Source: Taibaiella soli (GTDB taxonomy: Bacteria; Bacteroidota; Bacteroidia; Chitinophagales; Chitinophagaceae). Taken from it: 64,000 nt of DNA. A model generated the notes under the pieces. The model ran no database searches. It was given only the letters and a program-made list of their open reading frames with translations, and had not been told where the DNA came from. Location of the stretch: assembly GCF_003236175.1 (NCBI RefSeq), contig NZ_QKTW01000006.1, forward strand, positions 194,239-258,238, in the 5' to 3' direction. Both the position numbers and the translations under genes were made by a program. Below, piece by piece: positions 1-9,055 of the stretch. Position 1 is the first letter of the stretch. The number at the start of each line of letters is the position of its first letter.

Positions 1-1289
1 AAGACAAGGTAAACATCATTACCCTCGGTTGTTCGAAAAACCTGGTGGATAGTGAAGTATTAAGCGGTCAGCTGAACGCAAACGGCATCAAAGTGGTGCA
101 CGAAAACGAAAAGCTGAATCACAATATCGTGGTGGTGAACACTTGTGGCTTTATCGATAAAGCAAAAGAAGAAAGCATCAATACGATTCTGGAGCAGGTA
201 GAACTGAAACGTGAAGGCCGCCTCGACAAAGTGTATGTGACTGGCTGTCTCAGCGAACGCTACCGCCACGATCTGCTCAACGAAATTCCGGAGGTGGATG
301 CATGGTTCGGAACCATGGAATTGCCACTGATCCTGAAACAATTTAATGCAGATTATAAGCAAGAGCTGATCGGTGAACGTCTTTTGGCTACGCCGAAGCA
401 CTATGCTTATCTCAAAATATCCGAAGGTTGTAATCGTACTTGCTCGTTCTGCGCGATTCCGTTGATGCGTGGCAACCACGTTTCAAAAACTATTGAAGAG
501 GTAGTAAGCGAAGCGAAAAAACTCGTGTCAATGGGCGTGAAGGAAATCATGCTGATTGCGCAGGAGCTGACTTACTACGGCCTGGACATCTATAAAAAAC
601 GTGCATTAAGCGAATTGCTGAAACATCTTTCTGATGTGCCAGGTCTAACTTGGATTCGTCTCCACTACGCTTATCCTTCCAAATTCCCATTGGACATTCT
701 GGACGTAATGCGTGAACGTGACAACATCTGCAATTACCTGGACATGCCGCTGCAACATATTTCCAACAATATGCTGAAAGCGATGAAACGTCAGATGGAC
801 AAGCAGGAAATTTATGATCTGATCGGTGCTATCCGCGAAACAGTTCCGGGTATTTGTCTTCGTACAACGCTCATCACGGGTTTCCCGGGCGAAACAAGAG
901 ATGATGTGGAAGAACTGAAATCATTCCTCGAAGATGTTCGTCTGGATCGCGTAGGTATCTTTACTTATTCGCACGAAGAAAATACTTCGGCTTACGAGTT
1001 GGAAGATTTGATTCCTGCAGAAGAAAAAGAAGCGCGCGCACAGGAAATCATGGAAGTGCAGCAGGAAATTTCTTACGAAAAAAATCAGGAAAAAATCGGA
1101 CAGACTTATAAAGTACTGATCGATAAAAAAGAAGCTGGCCGTTACCTGGGCCGTACTGAATTTGACAGTGTAGAGGTAGACAATGAAGTAGTGATTAACG
1201 GTACTGACGAATTGCCGATTGGTGATTTCGTAAACGTGAAGATTACGAAAGCTTATGACTACGATCTGGAAGGTGAAGTGGTTGCTTAA
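1..1289 (+). CDS. rimO: Ribosomal protein uS12 methylthiotransferase RimO, 5' end cut by the window
   Basis: Radical-SAM methylthiotransferase that adds a methylthio group to the conserved aspartate of ribosomal protein S12. The reading frame is already open at base 3 and reads KVNIITLGCSKNLVDSEVL, the usual RimO N-terminus, so only the first few codons lie outside; the GTG at 45 is an internal valine, not the start. Seen: the three UPF0004-domain cysteines (LGCSKN, NTCGF, TGCLSERY), the radical-SAM CxxxCxxC (CNRTCSFC, nt 429-452) and a C-terminal TRAM region. The C-terminus is complete and followed by a hairpin terminator. A paralogous family member, miaB, lies at 43.5 kb; S12-type specificity is taken from the TLGCSKN and CSFCAIPLMRG motifs. 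Confidence 0.96.
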   Translation, partial: DKVNIITLGCSKNLVDSEVLSGQLNANGIKVVHENEKLNHNIVVVNTCGFIDKAKEESINTILEQVELKREGRLDKVYVTGCLSERYRHDLLNEIPEVDAWFGTMELPLILKQFNADYKQELIGERLLATPKHYAYLKISEGCNRTCSFCAIPLMRGNHVSKTIEEVVSEAKKLVSMGVKEIMLIAQELTYYGLDIYKKRALSELLKHLSDVPGLTWIRLHYAYPSKFPLDILDVMRERDNICNYLDMPLQHISNNMLKAMKRQMDKQEIYDLIGAIRETVPGICLRTTLITGFPGETRDDVEELKSFLEDVRLDRVGIFTYSHEENTSAYELEDLIPAEEKEARAQEIMEVQQEISYEKNQEKIGQTYKVLIDKKEAGRYLGRTEFDSVEVDNEVVINGTDELPIGDFVNVKITKAYDYDLEGEVVA

Positions 1290-1313
1290 GCATACGACAA
1301 CAACATAATTGAT

Positions 1314-1342
1314 AAAAGCCTCGCGGTTTCGCGGGGCTTTTT
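1314..1342 (+). terminator. Rho-independent terminator after rimO
   Basis: Stem AAAAGCC-CGCG with loop GTTT and matching CGCG-GGCTTTTT, 24 nt after the rimO stop, followed by T-rich sequence. Confidence 0.85.
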
Positions 1343-1490
1343 CATTTCTGACACAGGAGTTAGTGTAGCACTCTTGTGTCTTGAAAATGGCCAGTCTCCA
1401 TATTGGTATTAGTAGTAACTGTCAAAGACTGCTGATATTGTAGATACGAGTTACCCTCGGTAAACTCGCGCAGTAAAACCAGTTCAAATA

Positions 1491-1519
1491 AAAAGCCCCA
1501 ACATTTCTGCCGGGGCTAT
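1491..1519 (-). terminator. Terminator of the uppS-bamA-skp-skp operon
   Basis: Read leftward, AGCCCCGGC pairs with the GGGGCT before a TTTTTATTT tract. It lies 35 nt beyond the stop codon of the last skp gene, so it probably ends the whole leftward envelope operon. Confidence 0.8.
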
Positions 1520-1553
1520 TCTATTTCTTCGCACTCGAATGGAGTGGTGAAAA

Positions 1554-2060
1554 TTATTTAATACCGAGTTTTGCTTTTACTAAAGGCAGGATATTGTCTG
1601 TTTCTTTAGCATACAGCAGAGAACCTGCGGAAGCATCAAATACATAATCGTAACCTTTTTCTTTCGCTACTTCTTTGATTGCTTTATCAGCTTTTTCCAG
1701 CAGTGGTTTGTACAGCTCCTGGCGTTTGTTTGCAACTTTTTCCTGAGCACTTTCGTTCGTAGACTGCATTCTTTCCTGCAGCTGTTGAATTTCTTTATAC
1801 TTCACTTCTTTCACGGCATCGGTCATTGTTTTTTCATTTGCCTGAAAGTCCTGCACTTTTTTGTCATACTCTTTAGACATAGCATCGAGCTGGTCCTGGA
1901 AAGATTTTGCATAAACTTTCAATGCAGTATCCGCCTTGCTTACGTCTGGCATCATGGAAAGCAATTCCTGAGAATTTACATAACCGAATTTAGTCTGAGC
2001 CTTCAGTGCTGTTGCTCCGAACATTAAGCCGATGGCGAGAAACAATACAAACTTTTTCAT
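1554..2060 (-). CDS. OmpH/Skp family periplasmic chaperone (distal copy)
   Basis: Skp-like chaperones hold unfolded outer-membrane proteins in the periplasm and deliver them to the BAM complex. The 168-residue product has a clear signal peptide (MKKFVLFLAIGLMFGATALKAQ), then the family opening TKFGYVNSQELLSMMP, a long charged alpha-helical middle (about residues 45-115) expected to form the tentacles, and a hydrophobic C-terminal segment (KGYDYVFDASAGSLLYA) closing the beta core. It is the last gene of the bamA operon and a tandem paralogue of the next copy upstream, 70 bp away. Two or more skp copies after bamA is common in Bacteroidota. Confidence 0.9.
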   Translation of the reverse strand: MKKFVLFLAIGLMFGATALKAQTKFGYVNSQELLSMMPDVSKADTALKVYAKSFQDQLDAMSKEYDKKVQDFQANEKTMTDAVKEVKYKEIQQLQERMQSTNESAQEKVANKRQELYKPLLEKADKAIKEVAKEKGYDYVFDASAGSLLYAKETDNILPLVKAKLGIK

Positions 2061-2130
2061 TTTTAGATTGGTGCGCTTTTTTAATCTTTTGAAGTGCGAA
2101 ATTATGATTGCAGCTGCAAATTAACTGCCA

Positions 2131-2646
2131 TTATTTGTTTATTCCAAGTAATTTTAACACATCGTCGCTACGGTCCAGCTTGGGGTCAGCATAGAATAGT
2201 GTTACTCCACCCGCTTTATCCAGTACCATGTCATAACCTTTATTGCTGGCCATTTTCTGAACTGCGTTGTATACACGATCCTGAATTGGCTTCACCAGCT
2301 CCTGACGTTTTTTGAACAAATCACCCTCGTAGCCGAAATGCTGTTTCTGTAAATCTTTCGCTGCTTTTTCCTTTTCAACGATTTCATCTTCACGTTTTTT
2401 CCGCACATCGTCGCTCAGCATCGCACGTTCGGCCTGGTAAGACTTATACATACGGTCCACTTCCGCCATGCGCGTATCTACCTCTGTCTGCCATTGTTTA
2501 GACATCTGATCAAGGCGTGTTTGTGCGTCTTTATAATCAACCAGTTTTTCGAGAATGTATTTAGAATCGATGATGCAATAACGTTGTGCCTGAGCTGCGA
2601 GCGCAGTACCAAACACAAACAGAATGCCAAGAATCACCTTTTTCAT
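2131..2646 (-). CDS. OmpH/Skp family periplasmic chaperone (bamA-proximal copy)
   Basis: Second Skp-like protein (171 aa) with signal peptide MKKVILGILFVFGTALAAQA, an RYCIIDSKYILEKL opening strand, a lysine/glutamate-rich helical middle (about 40-115) and the conserved C-terminal KGYDMVLDKAGGVTLFYADP. It lies 45 bp downstream of bamA in the same direction, which supports a role in handing nascent barrels to BamA. It differs clearly in sequence from the distal copy, so the two may have different clients; that is inference. Confidence 0.9.
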   Translation of the reverse strand: MKKVILGILFVFGTALAAQAQRYCIIDSKYILEKLVDYKDAQTRLDQMSKQWQTEVDTRMAEVDRMYKSYQAERAMLSDDVRKKREDEIVEKEKAAKDLQKQHFGYEGDLFKKRQELVKPIQDRVYNAVQKMASNKGYDMVLDKAGGVTLFYADPKLDRSDDVLKLLGINK

Positions 2647-2691
2647 ATGCCGATATTTTTATAAGGTTAGCAAATAATTTTAACAAATCTA

Positions 2692-5373
2692 TTATTCCGG
2701 TTCGAAGCCTAACATGAATGTGAACTTAGACATGTCTTTGAAGCTGGTAATACCGTTGGCCGGATCGTAACGATCGAAACCGATACCGTAGTCAAGACCA
2801 AGGAGACCGAACATCGGCAGGAAGATACGGATACCCACACCCGCGTCACGATTCAATCTAAACGGATTGTACTGTTTGAAATTGTCCCAGGCATTCGCAG
2901 CATCCACAAACATCAAACCATAGATAGTAGATGTAGGACTAAGTGAGAATGGATAACGAACCTCCGCAACGAATTTATTGAAGATCGTTGCATTCTGCGC
3001 GTACACCTCATAACCACGCTGAGAGATGATGTCTTTACCTACGAAGTAAGAATAACCGGAGAGACCGTCACCACCGAGCTGGAAGCGTTCAAACGGCGAG
3101 AAACCGAGTGCAGGATCGTAGTAACCCATGAAGCCCATTTTGGTAGAGAGCTTGAATACGAGGTTACCAGCGATTTTCTGATACCAGTCTGCAGTGAATT
3201 TATACTTATGGTACTCTACCCACTTATACTTTTCAGAAGAAGTTTCGTTCGCGTAATCTTTATTGGAGAATGCACTGTACGGCGGTGTGAACTGGAATGT
3301 AAAGCTGATATTAGAACCGCTACGAGGATACAAAGGCTGATCTACAGAGTAACGAGCCAATACGACTTTCGCGTAAAGGTTATTACTGTAACCATTGTTG
3401 AAATCGCCTACCAGAGCGTAATCTTTCAGATAATAATTCTGATAGTTCAGGCCGTAAGTCAATACGAAGTTATCATCCGGCCATTTCAGACGTTTACTGA
3501 GTGAAATACCACCACCGACCGTACGGATGTACGACAGATTTGGATCGGTACCGTATGAAGAACCCGAATATTTACTGTACACAAAGCTTGTGGTGAGAGC
3601 GTTTGGTTTTTTACCGCCCAACCATGGCTCAGTAAATGAAGTATTGAATGAGTTGTAATAAGCACCGTTTGAAGAGAAGTTGATTGAGAACTTCTGTCCA
3701 TCACCCACTGGGAGCGGATCCCAATATTTCGGTTTGAAGATATTACGGATCGAGAAGTTGTTGAACACAACACCGATGTTACCGTAGAATTTCACACCAC
3801 CACCGAAGCCGGCAGAAAGCTGCAACTGATCGCTTGATTTTTCAGCAACCGTGTATTCAATATCCACTGTTCCGTCTTCCGGATGCGGTTTCGGTTGAAT
3901 ACCGATTTTCTCCTGATCAAAGAAGCCCAGGTTGGCAATCTCACGCTGAGAGCGAATCAGATCAGAACGCTTAAATTTATTACCGGGCAATGTACGCAGC
4001 TCACGACGGATGACGTGTTCATTCGTACGGTCGTTACCAGCAATCGTAATATTACGGATCGTTGCCTGCTGACCTTCAGTAACACGCATTTCATAGTTAA
4101 TGGTATCACCTACAACAGATGTTTCCACCGCATCTACGTTAAAGAACAAATAACCATCGTCCATATAAAGACTACTAACGTCTTCACCACCTTCAGGGCT
4201 CAACTGTTTACCCAAACGTGTATCCAACAATTCCTGGTTATAAACATCACCTTTTTTAATACCTAAGATAGCAGACAATTCTTCGTCCTTATATTTAGTA
4301 TTACCCTTCCATTTGATATCACCAAAATAGTAACGGTGGCCTTCTTTTACCTTGATATTAATATTAAGGTTGCCGTTAGCTACAGTATAAATGGTATCAT
4401 CTTCGATTATCGCATCACGATAACCCAGCGAGTTGTAATACGTAACCAGCGCTTGTTTGTCATCTTCGTATTTCGACTGATTGAATTTCGAAGAGGAGAA
4501 AAAGTTCGGACGGAAATAAGGATTCAGGGCATCCAGCGTTTTAGACACAGACAGGAAGCCGAAGTTCTTTACATATTTACCGAATGAGCGTTTTGTCGTA
4601 TCGTCATATGCATTGATTGCATCCGCAGGATATGCAGAGAGGCGAGCCATCTGTTTAGAAGACTTCAGCGTACGTTTCAGACGAGCTTCAGAAGCATTTT
4701 CATTACCTGAAATACTTACGTTGTTGATATGCGTTTTGCTGCCTTTGTCAATATCAAACGTTACCACAACCGAGTTTACGCTGAATGAATCCGGATGTTC
4801 CAGCACTTTCACTTTAATATTACCGTATCCTTTTTCTGCATAGAATTTGCGGATACGTTCCACAGCTTCTTTTTTCACACCATCCGTGATTACGCGTGCG
4901 CGCACCAGATTAATCTTATCTCTTAACTCTGTAGCTTCCCCTTTGCGGATACCTTTAAAATTATAGCGACCCAGTTTCGGGCGTTCTTCTACTACAATAT
5001 TAAGGAACACTTTATCACCAACATATTTAGCGATATCGATGTGTACGTTGGCAAACAACTCCTGTTTCCAAAGATTACGGATGGCTTTAGCGATGCCGTC
5101 ATCATTCGGCAAATGCACTTTCTGACCTACCGTAAGGCCAGTTACTGCCAGCAACAGATCTTCGTCGAGGTATTTTGCGCCGGTTACCGTAATACCACCG
5201 ATCTCATATTCCTGTGGTTTTGATGGCGTAGCCGCGGCACTACTACCTGACTGGTAACGACCCAACGAAGGACGGCTACTGCTGTCGCGGCCAATCTGAG
5301 CCTTTGCGGTAGCAGCCATCAATATCAGGCAACCAAAAATAACATAGCAAAAATGCTGTGTGAATTTATACAT
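2692..5373 (-). CDS. bamA: Outer-membrane protein assembly factor BamA
   Basis: Omp85-family core of the BAM complex, which folds beta-barrel proteins into the outer membrane. The start is placed at the ATG at 5373 because it opens a signal peptide (MYKFTQHFCYVIFGCLILMAATAKAQ); the longer open frame upstream runs inside uppS. The product is about 893 residues: an N-terminal Ser/Pro/Ala linker, a series of POTRA repeats (about residues 60-480) and a C-terminal 16-strand barrel with the family segments RYPFSLSPTSTIYGLMFVD and GVGIRIFLPMFGLLGLDYG. The last strand ends FTFMLGFEPE rather than with the usual terminal aromatic residue. The ATG overlaps the uppS stop by 8 bp (ATGTATAA), suggesting translational coupling. 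Confidence 0.95.
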   Translation of the reverse strand: MYKFTQHFCYVIFGCLILMAATAKAQIGRDSSSRPSLGRYQSGSSAAATPSKPQEYEIGGITVTGAKYLDEDLLLAVTGLTVGQKVHLPNDDGIAKAIRNLWKQELFANVHIDIAKYVGDKVFLNIVVEERPKLGRYNFKGIRKGEATELRDKINLVRARVITDGVKKEAVERIRKFYAEKGYGNIKVKVLEHPDSFSVNSVVVTFDIDKGSKTHINNVSISGNENASEARLKRTLKSSKQMARLSAYPADAINAYDDTTKRSFGKYVKNFGFLSVSKTLDALNPYFRPNFFSSSKFNQSKYEDDKQALVTYYNSLGYRDAIIEDDTIYTVANGNLNINIKVKEGHRYYFGDIKWKGNTKYKDEELSAILGIKKGDVYNQELLDTRLGKQLSPEGGEDVSSLYMDDGYLFFNVDAVETSVVGDTINYEMRVTEGQQATIRNITIAGNDRTNEHVIRRELRTLPGNKFKRSDLIRSQREIANLGFFDQEKIGIQPKPHPEDGTVDIEYTVAEKSSDQLQLSAGFGGGVKFYGNIGVVFNNFSIRNIFKPKYWDPLPVGDGQKFSINFSSNGAYYNSFNTSFTEPWLGGKKPNALTTSFVYSKYSGSSYGTDPNLSYIRTVGGGISLSKRLKWPDDNFVLTYGLNYQNYYLKDYALVGDFNNGYSNNLYAKVVLARYSVDQPLYPRSGSNISFTFQFTPPYSAFSNKDYANETSSEKYKWVEYHKYKFTADWYQKIAGNLVFKLSTKMGFMGYYDPALGFSPFERFQLGGDGLSGYSYFVGKDIISQRGYEVYAQNATIFNKFVAEVRYPFSLSPTSTIYGLMFVDAANAWDNFKQYNPFRLNRDAGVGIRIFLPMFGLLGLDYGIGFDRYDPANGITSFKDMSKFTFMLGFEPE

Positions 5374-6127
5374 GCTGGGGTGTGTTCGTTTGGATTTGTT
5401 CGCTGGTTTTTCCGAAGCGGCGTTCTCTCTGCTGATAATTAAGAAGCGCTTCATATAAATGTTGTTTACGAAATGCAGGCCAATGCACCGGGCTAAAATA
5501 AAGCTCGGCATAAGCCAGTTGATACAGCAGAAAATTACTGATGCGATGTTCGCCACTGGTGCGTATCATCAGTTCCGGATCAGGAAAAGCAGCCGTATTC
5601 AGATATTGATGGAATAGACCATCATTAATATCTTCTGGTTTAATTTTTCCTGCTACAGCGTCCATTGCAATTTTGCGGGCAGCCTCTGTGATTTCCCACT
5701 GAGAGCTGTAACTAAGTGCCAGAATAAGATTGAGACCGGTATTCATGGCCGTGATCTCTTTGGCTTCATTAAGTTCTTTCTGACAAATTTCCGGCAGACT
5801 TTCAAAGTCTCCGATTACATGCATCCGAACATTATTTTGTTTGAGTTCGTCAACCTCTTTACGAATTGTATTCACCAGCAGTTCCATCAAAGCGTTTACT
5901 TCTTCTTTGGGACGGTTCCAGTTTTCAGTAGAAAAGGCGTATAGCGTCAGGTAAGGGATGCCCAGTTCCGCACAGGTATTTACCATTTCACGCACACTGA
6001 GAACACCTTCATGGTGGCCGTAAACGCGGTCTTCTCCACGTTCTTTTGCCCAACGGCCATTACCGTCCATAATAACGGCGATGTGCTTTGGCAATTTATT
6101 TCGGTCGATGGCTTGTAAAACCTCCAT
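5366..6127 (-). CDS. uppS: Undecaprenyl diphosphate synthase (di-trans,poly-cis-decaprenylcistransferase)
   Basis: Condenses isopentenyl diphosphate onto farnesyl diphosphate to make the C55 carrier for peptidoglycan and O-antigen. Seen: HIAVIMDGNGRWAKERG with the Mg-binding aspartate, the GH substrate helix, LTLYAFSTENWNRP, and the C-terminal PDPELMIRTSGEHRISNFLLYQLAYAELYF block. The open frame extends to an ATG at 6190, but a strong promoter (TTTTG-N18-TATTTTTG) lies at 6169-6199 inside that extension, so the ATG at 6127 (MEVLQAIDRNKLPKH, 253 aa, normal family length) is chosen. First gene of the uppS-bamA-skp-skp operon; its stop overlaps the bamA start. Confidence 0.94.
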   Translation of the reverse strand: MEVLQAIDRNKLPKHIAVIMDGNGRWAKERGEDRVYGHHEGVLSVREMVNTCAELGIPYLTLYAFSTENWNRPKEEVNALMELLVNTIRKEVDELKQNNVRMHVIGDFESLPEICQKELNEAKEITAMNTGLNLILALSYSSQWEITEAARKIAMDAVAGKIKPEDINDGLFHQYLNTAAFPDPELMIRTSGEHRISNFLLYQLAYAELYFSPVHWPAFRKQHLYEALLNYQQRERRFGKTSEQIQTNTPQHV

Positions 6128-6168
6128 ATCTGTGATAACACTCTTTTTATAAAGGGTGTGCGAAGGTA

Positions 6169-6199
6169 CAAAAATAGATGCTTGGTTCATGTATCAAAA
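6169..6199 (-). promoter_or_regulatory. Promoter of the uppS-bamA operon
   Basis: On the minus strand TTTTG (6195-6199) is followed after 18 nt by TATTTTTG (6169-6176), an exact match to the Bacteroidetes -33/-7 consensus TTTG...TAnnTTTG. Transcription would begin near 6162, 35 nt ahead of the ATG at 6127 and downstream of the ATG at 6190; this decides the uppS start. Confidence 0.7.
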
Positions 6200-6375
6200 T
6201 AGCGGTTTATAGTTTAACGCCATTTTAACGGTGCCAAAACACTGAAAATCTGCGTCGGACGTGGCTTTCCCAGCCAATTAACACATTTTGAAAAAAGAAC
6301 AGATCATACGCTGGAAAAATGTTCATATTTTATTGTTTCGGAGATTTCGTAATTTATTTATTATTTCGCACCAGT

Positions 6376-7026
6376 ATGATTACCAATCTCAGCAGTCAGC
6401 ACTCTGTTCTTAATGAATGGGTTCGTGAAATCCGCGACATATCGGTACAAAACGACCGGATGCGTTTCAGAAGAAATATGGAACGTATCGGCGAGATCAG
6501 CGCCTATGAAATCAGTAAGCTGCTACCTTATAGAGAGGTAACGATACAGACGCCAATGGGGGAAGCACCATGCCTGGAACTGGAAGCGCAGCCCATTTTG
6601 GCTACGATCCTCCGCGCAGGCCTGCCGCTACATGAAGGGTTACTGAATTTCTTTGACCGGGCAGATTGCGCTTTTATAGCTGCCTACCGGAAACATCACA
6701 GAGATGGTTCTTTTGAAATTGAACAGAATTATATGACCTGTCCGGATATTTCCGGCCGGCCACTTATTATTGCCGATCCGATGCTGGCGACTGGCTCTTC
6801 ATTAGTTTTAGCCATCGAAACGCTGCTGGAAAATGGCAAACCATCCCAAATTCACGTCGTAACGGCTATCGCATGTACCGTCGGTATTGAATATGTAAAA
6901 CGCCGTTTTCCACAAGTCCATGTTTGGGCAGGCGACATTGACGACGAGCTCACAGCTAAAGGATATATCGTTCCGGGGCTTGGAGATGCCGGTGATCTTT
7001 CATACGGCAATAAACGTCAATCATAA
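6376..7026 (+). CDS. upp: Uracil phosphoribosyltransferase
   Basis: Pyrimidine salvage: uracil plus PRPP to UMP. The start is the ATG at 6376 (MITNLSSQHS, 216 aa, family size); the frame opens earlier but adds an unrelated hydrophobic stretch. Seen: ILRAGLPLHEG, the PRPP loop IIADPMLATGSSLVLAIE, and the C-terminal uracil-binding loop YIVPGLGDAGDLSYG. The canonical sequence after GDAGD is usually RxxGT; here it is LSYGN, a small departure. Transcribed away from uppS, with about 250 bp between the two starts. Confidence 0.93.
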   Translation: MITNLSSQHSVLNEWVREIRDISVQNDRMRFRRNMERIGEISAYEISKLLPYREVTIQTPMGEAPCLELEAQPILATILRAGLPLHEGLLNFFDRADCAFIAAYRKHHRDGSFEIEQNYMTCPDISGRPLIIADPMLATGSSLVLAIETLLENGKPSQIHVVTAIACTVGIEYVKRRFPQVHVWAGDIDDELTAKGYIVPGLGDAGDLSYGNKRQS

Positions 7027-7126
7027 CCCAACCAAAATATTATAAGGCGCTGTCTTGCATAGTAAGAATTTTTACCTTATTTTGGCTTGCAGAAACTTAG
7101 TTTAACCATTTCATAAAATTTCCCAG

Positions 7127-8164
7127 ATGAAGAAAATACTACTCGGAGTTGGCGTTGCTATGATGACCGTAGGCGCTCTTAAAGCTCAGGATGTGCACTT
7201 CACTCAATATTTTGCATCACCCCTTACGCTCAACCCTGCATTAACTGGTCTTACTCAGGGAGATGTACGTCTTGCAGCAAACTACCGCGCTCAGTGGATG
7301 TCTGTTAATTCAACTCCTTATATGACAGGGACCATTTCTTATGACATGGCTACGCTAAAAGGGAAATTACCGGAAGGCGATGCATTGGGAATTGGTATCT
7401 TAGGCCTTTATGACCGCTCTGGTAAAGGAGCATTGAGCAATACAACCGTTGGTTTGTCAGTAGCTTATCACAAATCATTGGGTGCTGAAAAGAAACATAC
7501 GATCTCTTTAGGTATTCAGGGTTACCTGGTTCAGAAATCAATTGATTTCAGCAAAGTAAAATTCGAAGATCAGTTTAACGCTGCAACGGGTTATGACGAT
7601 CTCCCAACCAATGAAAACTTTGCAAATAAAGATCTTACATACCCAGACTTCAACGTGGGTCTGATGTACACTGGCCGTTTGAACGAGCACGCTACAATGT
7701 ATGCTGGTCTTTCGGTTTATCACCTCACGCAACCAGTCGAAACATTCATGGGTGGCAGCCAGAAAATCGCTACCCGCGTTTCTACTTACCTCGGTGGTTC
7801 ATTTGATCTGAATGAAAACATGGTGTTGTATGCAAGTGGTTTGTACCAATCTCAGGCTAAAGCATGGGAAGCACTCGTAGGCGGCGCTGCAGGCTTTGTA
7901 CTGAATCCTGGCCATGACATGGAGTATCAGAAAAATACCGTTTTCTATCTCGGCGCATGGTATCGCTACGGTGATGCACTTTGTCCTTACATCGGTTTCG
8001 AATGGTCAAAAATGCAACTGGGTTTCAGCTACGATGCTAATATCTCTAAATTCACTGCCGCTACAAGTGGTGTAGGTGCTTATGAAATTTCCCTGATCTT
8101 CAACGGAAATATCAACAAACGCGGCCCTCAGCCAAACTACAACTTCGCTTGTCCTAAGTTCTAA
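7127..8164 (+). CDS. PorP/SprF family type IX secretion outer-membrane protein
   Basis: 345-residue outer-membrane protein with signal peptide MKKILLGVGVAMMTVGALKAQ and the family opening QDVHFTQYFASPLTLNPALTG. The remainder is glycine- and aromatic-rich alternating sequence expected to make a 14-strand barrel (for example LGIGILGLYDRSGKGALSNTTVGLSVAYH and GLMYTGRLNEHATMYAGLSVYHL). PorP/SprF proteins anchor surface or gliding components with the type IX secretion system. No PorE- or GldK-type partner sits next to it, so it is probably one of several genomic paralogues; its client cannot be read from context. Monocistronic, with its own terminator. Confidence 0.9.
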   Translation: MKKILLGVGVAMMTVGALKAQDVHFTQYFASPLTLNPALTGLTQGDVRLAANYRAQWMSVNSTPYMTGTISYDMATLKGKLPEGDALGIGILGLYDRSGKGALSNTTVGLSVAYHKSLGAEKKHTISLGIQGYLVQKSIDFSKVKFEDQFNAATGYDDLPTNENFANKDLTYPDFNVGLMYTGRLNEHATMYAGLSVYHLTQPVETFMGGSQKIATRVSTYLGGSFDLNENMVLYASGLYQSQAKAWEALVGGAAGFVLNPGHDMEYQKNTVFYLGAWYRYGDALCPYIGFEWSKMQLGFSYDANISKFTAATSGVGAYEISLIFNGNINKRGPQPNYNFACPKF

Positions 8165-8188
8165 TAACACTACAGGAAATATTTTTGA

Positions 8189-8220
8189 AAAGTGCCAGAA
8201 TAACATCTGGCACTTTTTTT
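8189..8220 (+). terminator. Terminator after the PorP-like gene
   Basis: Perfect stem AAAGTGCCAG / CTGGCACTTT followed by TTTT, 25 nt after the stop codon. Confidence 0.9.
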
Positions 8221-8251
8221 GTGTAGCAGTAATTATCTAACAACAGGTTAA

Positions 8252-9055
8252 ATGGTTCGAAAGCTTCAATTTGCATTAATTTTCTTGGGCGGAACGCTTC
8301 TTACAAGCGCCTGCAAGTATGTGCACAGACCACCGGCAAACACAGCGGCAACCATCAAAGGTCATTGGGTAAACAGCACGCTTATTCAGCAAATTAAAGA
8401 CTCAGGCGCGACTCCAAAAACAGATTTAGACTGGTTGTACGCAGAAATGATATTTGATGGCAAAGATTCCGTTTCTGTGGATAATGGCTTTGAAACGCCC
8501 TATAAACTGCATTATGCGCATCTCCAGCAAAACCGCTACCGGATTCGTTATGCGGCGGAAAGAAAGGATTTGGATATCTATTTCGCTGTAGACTCCGCCA
8601 AAATTACAATCACCGACTCTTCTGGCAAGAACAAAGTCCCGCTGCATTTTACGCAGGTAAATACCGATACATCGCTCAAGCCTGCATTTCCACAGGCAGC
8701 CAATGCAGCTATTATTGCGGGCAACTATATTGTTTATAAAAACGATAAAGCCACCACAGAAAAAATCAGTTTCAGCGCAGACGGCACCATCAATGGTTCA
8801 CAGGATTTCGTAGGTTATGCACTTTGTTACTCCGGTGACTGCCTCGAAGAATCTGCAGATATAACCCAGACAACGCTTTTATACCTGAAATCCGGACCAG
8901 AAAAATTGCTAAAAGGCGCGCCAGACACGGATATCTATATCTGGAAGAAGGATTATAAAAACAAACGGTTGTCTATTTATCAGTTGGCCCCATCGAATCC
9001 CGACATTCAGGGTGCGCGGAAAACGATGGGCAAAATTCTGGAACTAGGCTGGTAA
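8252..9055 (+). CDS. Lipoprotein of unknown function
   Basis: 267 residues with an N-terminal lipoprotein signal (MVRKLQFALIFLGGTLLTSACK; lipobox TSAC, Cys21). I do not recognise a domain. The mature part is soluble and mixed alpha/beta, with two related segments: an N-terminal one (about 40-140, GHWVNSTLIQQIKDSG ... DLDIYFAVDSAKITITDSSG) and a C-terminal one starting at AGNYIVYKNDKATTEKISFSADGTINGSQDFVGY, which reads like a lipocalin-type 'scale of residual expression' repeat. Its 3' end overlaps the convergent glycosylase gene by 12 bp. Confidence 0.75.
   Translation: MVRKLQFALIFLGGTLLTSACKYVHRPPANTAATIKGHWVNSTLIQQIKDSGATPKTDLDWLYAEMIFDGKDSVSVDNGFETPYKLHYAHLQQNRYRIRYAAERKDLDIYFAVDSAKITITDSSGKNKVPLHFTQVNTDTSLKPAFPQAANAAIIAGNYIVYKNDKATTEKISFSADGTINGSQDFVGYALCYSGDCLEESADITQTTLLYLKSGPEKLLKGAPDTDIYIWKKDYKNKRLSIYQLAPSNPDIQGARKTMGKILELGW

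Noticed and set aside
5374..5556. Longer N-terminus of BamA
   Set aside because: It lies within uppS, and the inner ATG at 5373 opens a proper signal peptide.
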